A stretch of 6,630 nucleotides of DNA. It comes from JANSYP01 sp038751255. GTDB lineage: Bacteria; Pseudomonadota; Alphaproteobacteria; Rhodobacterales; Rhodobacteraceae. The DNA lies in contig JBCDGN010000147.1 of assembly GCA_038751255.1 (NCBI GenBank), positions 1-6,630 on the forward strand, in the 5' to 3' direction. A model generated the notes under the pieces. That model worked only from the letters and a program-made list of their open reading frames with translations, had not been told where the DNA came from and did no database searches. Positions 5,880-6,630 of this stretch are shown in pieces. Numbering within the stretch: the first letter of the stretch is position 1; every line of letters starts with the position of its first letter. A program made the translations under genes and the position numbers.

Positions 5880-6180
5880 GCTTTGAGATTGGTTCCACTG
5901 CTGGACAACCCGCCTTTCTTGAACAGGGCAGATGTTCGCTCCGGTCCGCACTTGATGTGAAACACTCCGCGGGACAATCGAGGGGAAAACGGCAATCGCG
6001 ACTACGCATCAGGTAATCTCCAACGCCCGGCCCGACCGCATCATTGTACTGGGTCGGGGTCGCATCCTAGAGTACGGCAACCATTTCGAGATTCTGGAGC
6101 GGAACGGCCTATGTGCCCGTTATTGCAACCGCCAATTGGGCGAGTTCATCAACATAGAGAAGCAAGAGGCAGCTGAGTGA
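5880..6180 (+). pseudogene. ABC exporter ATP-binding domain, decayed C-terminal remnant
   Basis: The C-terminal motifs of an exporter-type ABC ATPase can be read only by changing frame twice. RLVPLLDNPPFL (5886-5921) corresponds to the usual LARALLDNPPFLILDE segment before the Walker B glutamate. SALDV (5945-5959), in a second frame, is the D-loop. From 5959, in a third frame, ETLRGTIEGKTAIATTHQ (with the H-loop histidine at 6007-6009), then ARPDRIIVLGRGRILEYGNH and FEILERNGLCARYCNRQLGE run to a TGA at 6178. The Walker A, Q-loop and LSGGQ signature regions and the whole membrane domain are missing. The Walker B sequence itself is scrambled (NRADVRS for ILDEATS). A non-functional relic is the simplest reading. 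Its stop overlaps the next gene as GTGA, so the pair was once an operon of two half-transporters. Confidence 0.75.
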
Positions 6181-6630
6181 AGCGATTAGCGATTACAGAT
6201 TGGTTCGCGGATCTCATCGACCATGAGGCCCATGCTGACGGTCCGCCGCCGCAGAGGCTGTGGCCTTTCGTTAAATGGTGTTTGTCAGGCAGCTTCCGTG
6301 TGCTTGGGCTTGGCGTTGCGGCCAGCGCGCTCACAGGCTTTGCCGAGGTTCTCGTGATGGTCCTGCTTGGGGTTATCGTGGATGCCGCGGTTGGCGCCGA
6401 TAGCATGGATGCGTTCTGGTCAGCGAACTGGCACCTGCTGACGCTGTGGGTCCTGATGTTGCTCGTGGTCCGCCCTTCCGCCTTTGGTTTGGGCGCATGC
6501 TTTCAGTCGATCATGGCGGGCCCGGGCGTTTTCAAACTGGTTTTGAGCCGGGTCAATCGCCACACGCTTGGCCAAGCGGTGACATTCTTTGATAATGATT
6601 TCGCCGGTCGGATCTCTCAAAAGCAGATGC
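6177..6630 (+). CDS. ABC exporter half-transporter (membrane domain fused to ATPase), 5' part
   Basis: An uninterrupted frame starts at GTG 6177, overlapping the preceding relic's stop by 4 bp, and runs off the window (151 residues visible). The N-terminus is that of an exporter of the MsbA/HlyB type. A cytoplasmic leader (to about residue 35) is followed by a first membrane segment (about 40-70, LGLGVAASALTGFAEVLVMV, LLGVIVD) and a second (about 86-98, HLLTLWVLMLLVV). The intracellular loop motif NRHTLGQAVTFFDNDFAGRI then SQKQM matches the family pattern RxHxxxLxQxxxFFxNDFAGRIxxKxMQ. The ATP-binding domain would lie beyond the window. GTG is favoured over internal ATGs because it keeps the first membrane helix and the coupled overlap. 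The substrate is unknown. Its presumed heterodimer partner upstream is destroyed, so it is either orphaned or works as a homodimer. Confidence 0.82.
   Translation, partial: MKRLAITDWFADLIDHEAHADGPPPQRLWPFVKWCLSGSFRVLGLGVAASALTGFAEVLVMVLLGVIVDAAVGADSMDAFWSANWHLLTLWVLMLLVVRPSAFGLGACFQSIMAGPGVFKLVLSRVNRHTLGQAVTFFDNDFAGRISQKQM

Noticed and set aside
5715..6009. Minus-strand open frames in the junction region
   Set aside because: No homology I can recognise, and they lie opposite ABC-ATPase relic motifs that are readable on the plus strand.

Overview
The window looks like a piece of an alphaproteobacterial genome, most likely a marine Rhodobacteraceae (Roseobacter-group) bacterium. This rests on the GC-rich coding style, the gene families present, and the resemblance of the central operon to the TmpA/TmpB phosphonate-degradation genes characterised in Leisingera. 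The assignment to a clade is inference; no rRNA or other marker gene is present.

Left part (1-1921). The 5' portion of a SELENBP1/SBP56-family methanethiol oxidase gene runs leftward off the window. It diverges from an IclR-family regulator, with a 71-bp AT-rich control region between them. After the regulator comes a small antibiotic-biosynthesis-monooxygenase (ABM) fold protein on the same strand, preceded by an inverted repeat.

Middle-left (1922-2683). About 760 bp hold no intact gene. Within it lies a decayed, frameshifted C-terminal remnant of an IS3-family transposase (minus strand, about 2210-2402), with a probable IS terminal repeat at 2211. The rest of the stretch is unassigned.

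Centre (2684-5388). A GcvA-like LysR regulator (minus) diverges from a two-gene operon with a 4-bp ATGA overlap: a 2-oxoglutarate/Fe(II) dioxygenase of the gamma-butyrobetaine-hydroxylase type, and a PhnZ-like HD-domain diiron oxygenase. This pairing is the TmpA/TmpB pathway. TmpA hydroxylates 2-(trimethylammonio)ethylphosphonate, and TmpB cleaves the C-P bond to give glycine betaine and phosphate. A strong 12-bp-arm palindrome sits midway between the LysR gene and tmpA and is a good operator candidate.

Right part (5395-6630). Directly behind tmpB is the first ~54 codons of an alkaline-phosphatase/nucleotide-pyrophosphatase-superfamily gene, broken and joined to unrelated sequence. It is followed by a decayed ABC-exporter ATPase C-terminus whose motifs lie in three reading frames. 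A GTGA overlap then leads into an open ABC-exporter half-transporter gene that runs off the right edge. This end of the locus appears to have suffered a deletion or rearrangement, while the regulator-tmpA-tmpB core is intact.

Together, the window suggests use of small methylated marine metabolites: methanethiol as a C1/sulfur source on one side, and a trimethylated phosphonate as a phosphorus and glycine-betaine source on the other. The two halves are separated by insertion-sequence debris.
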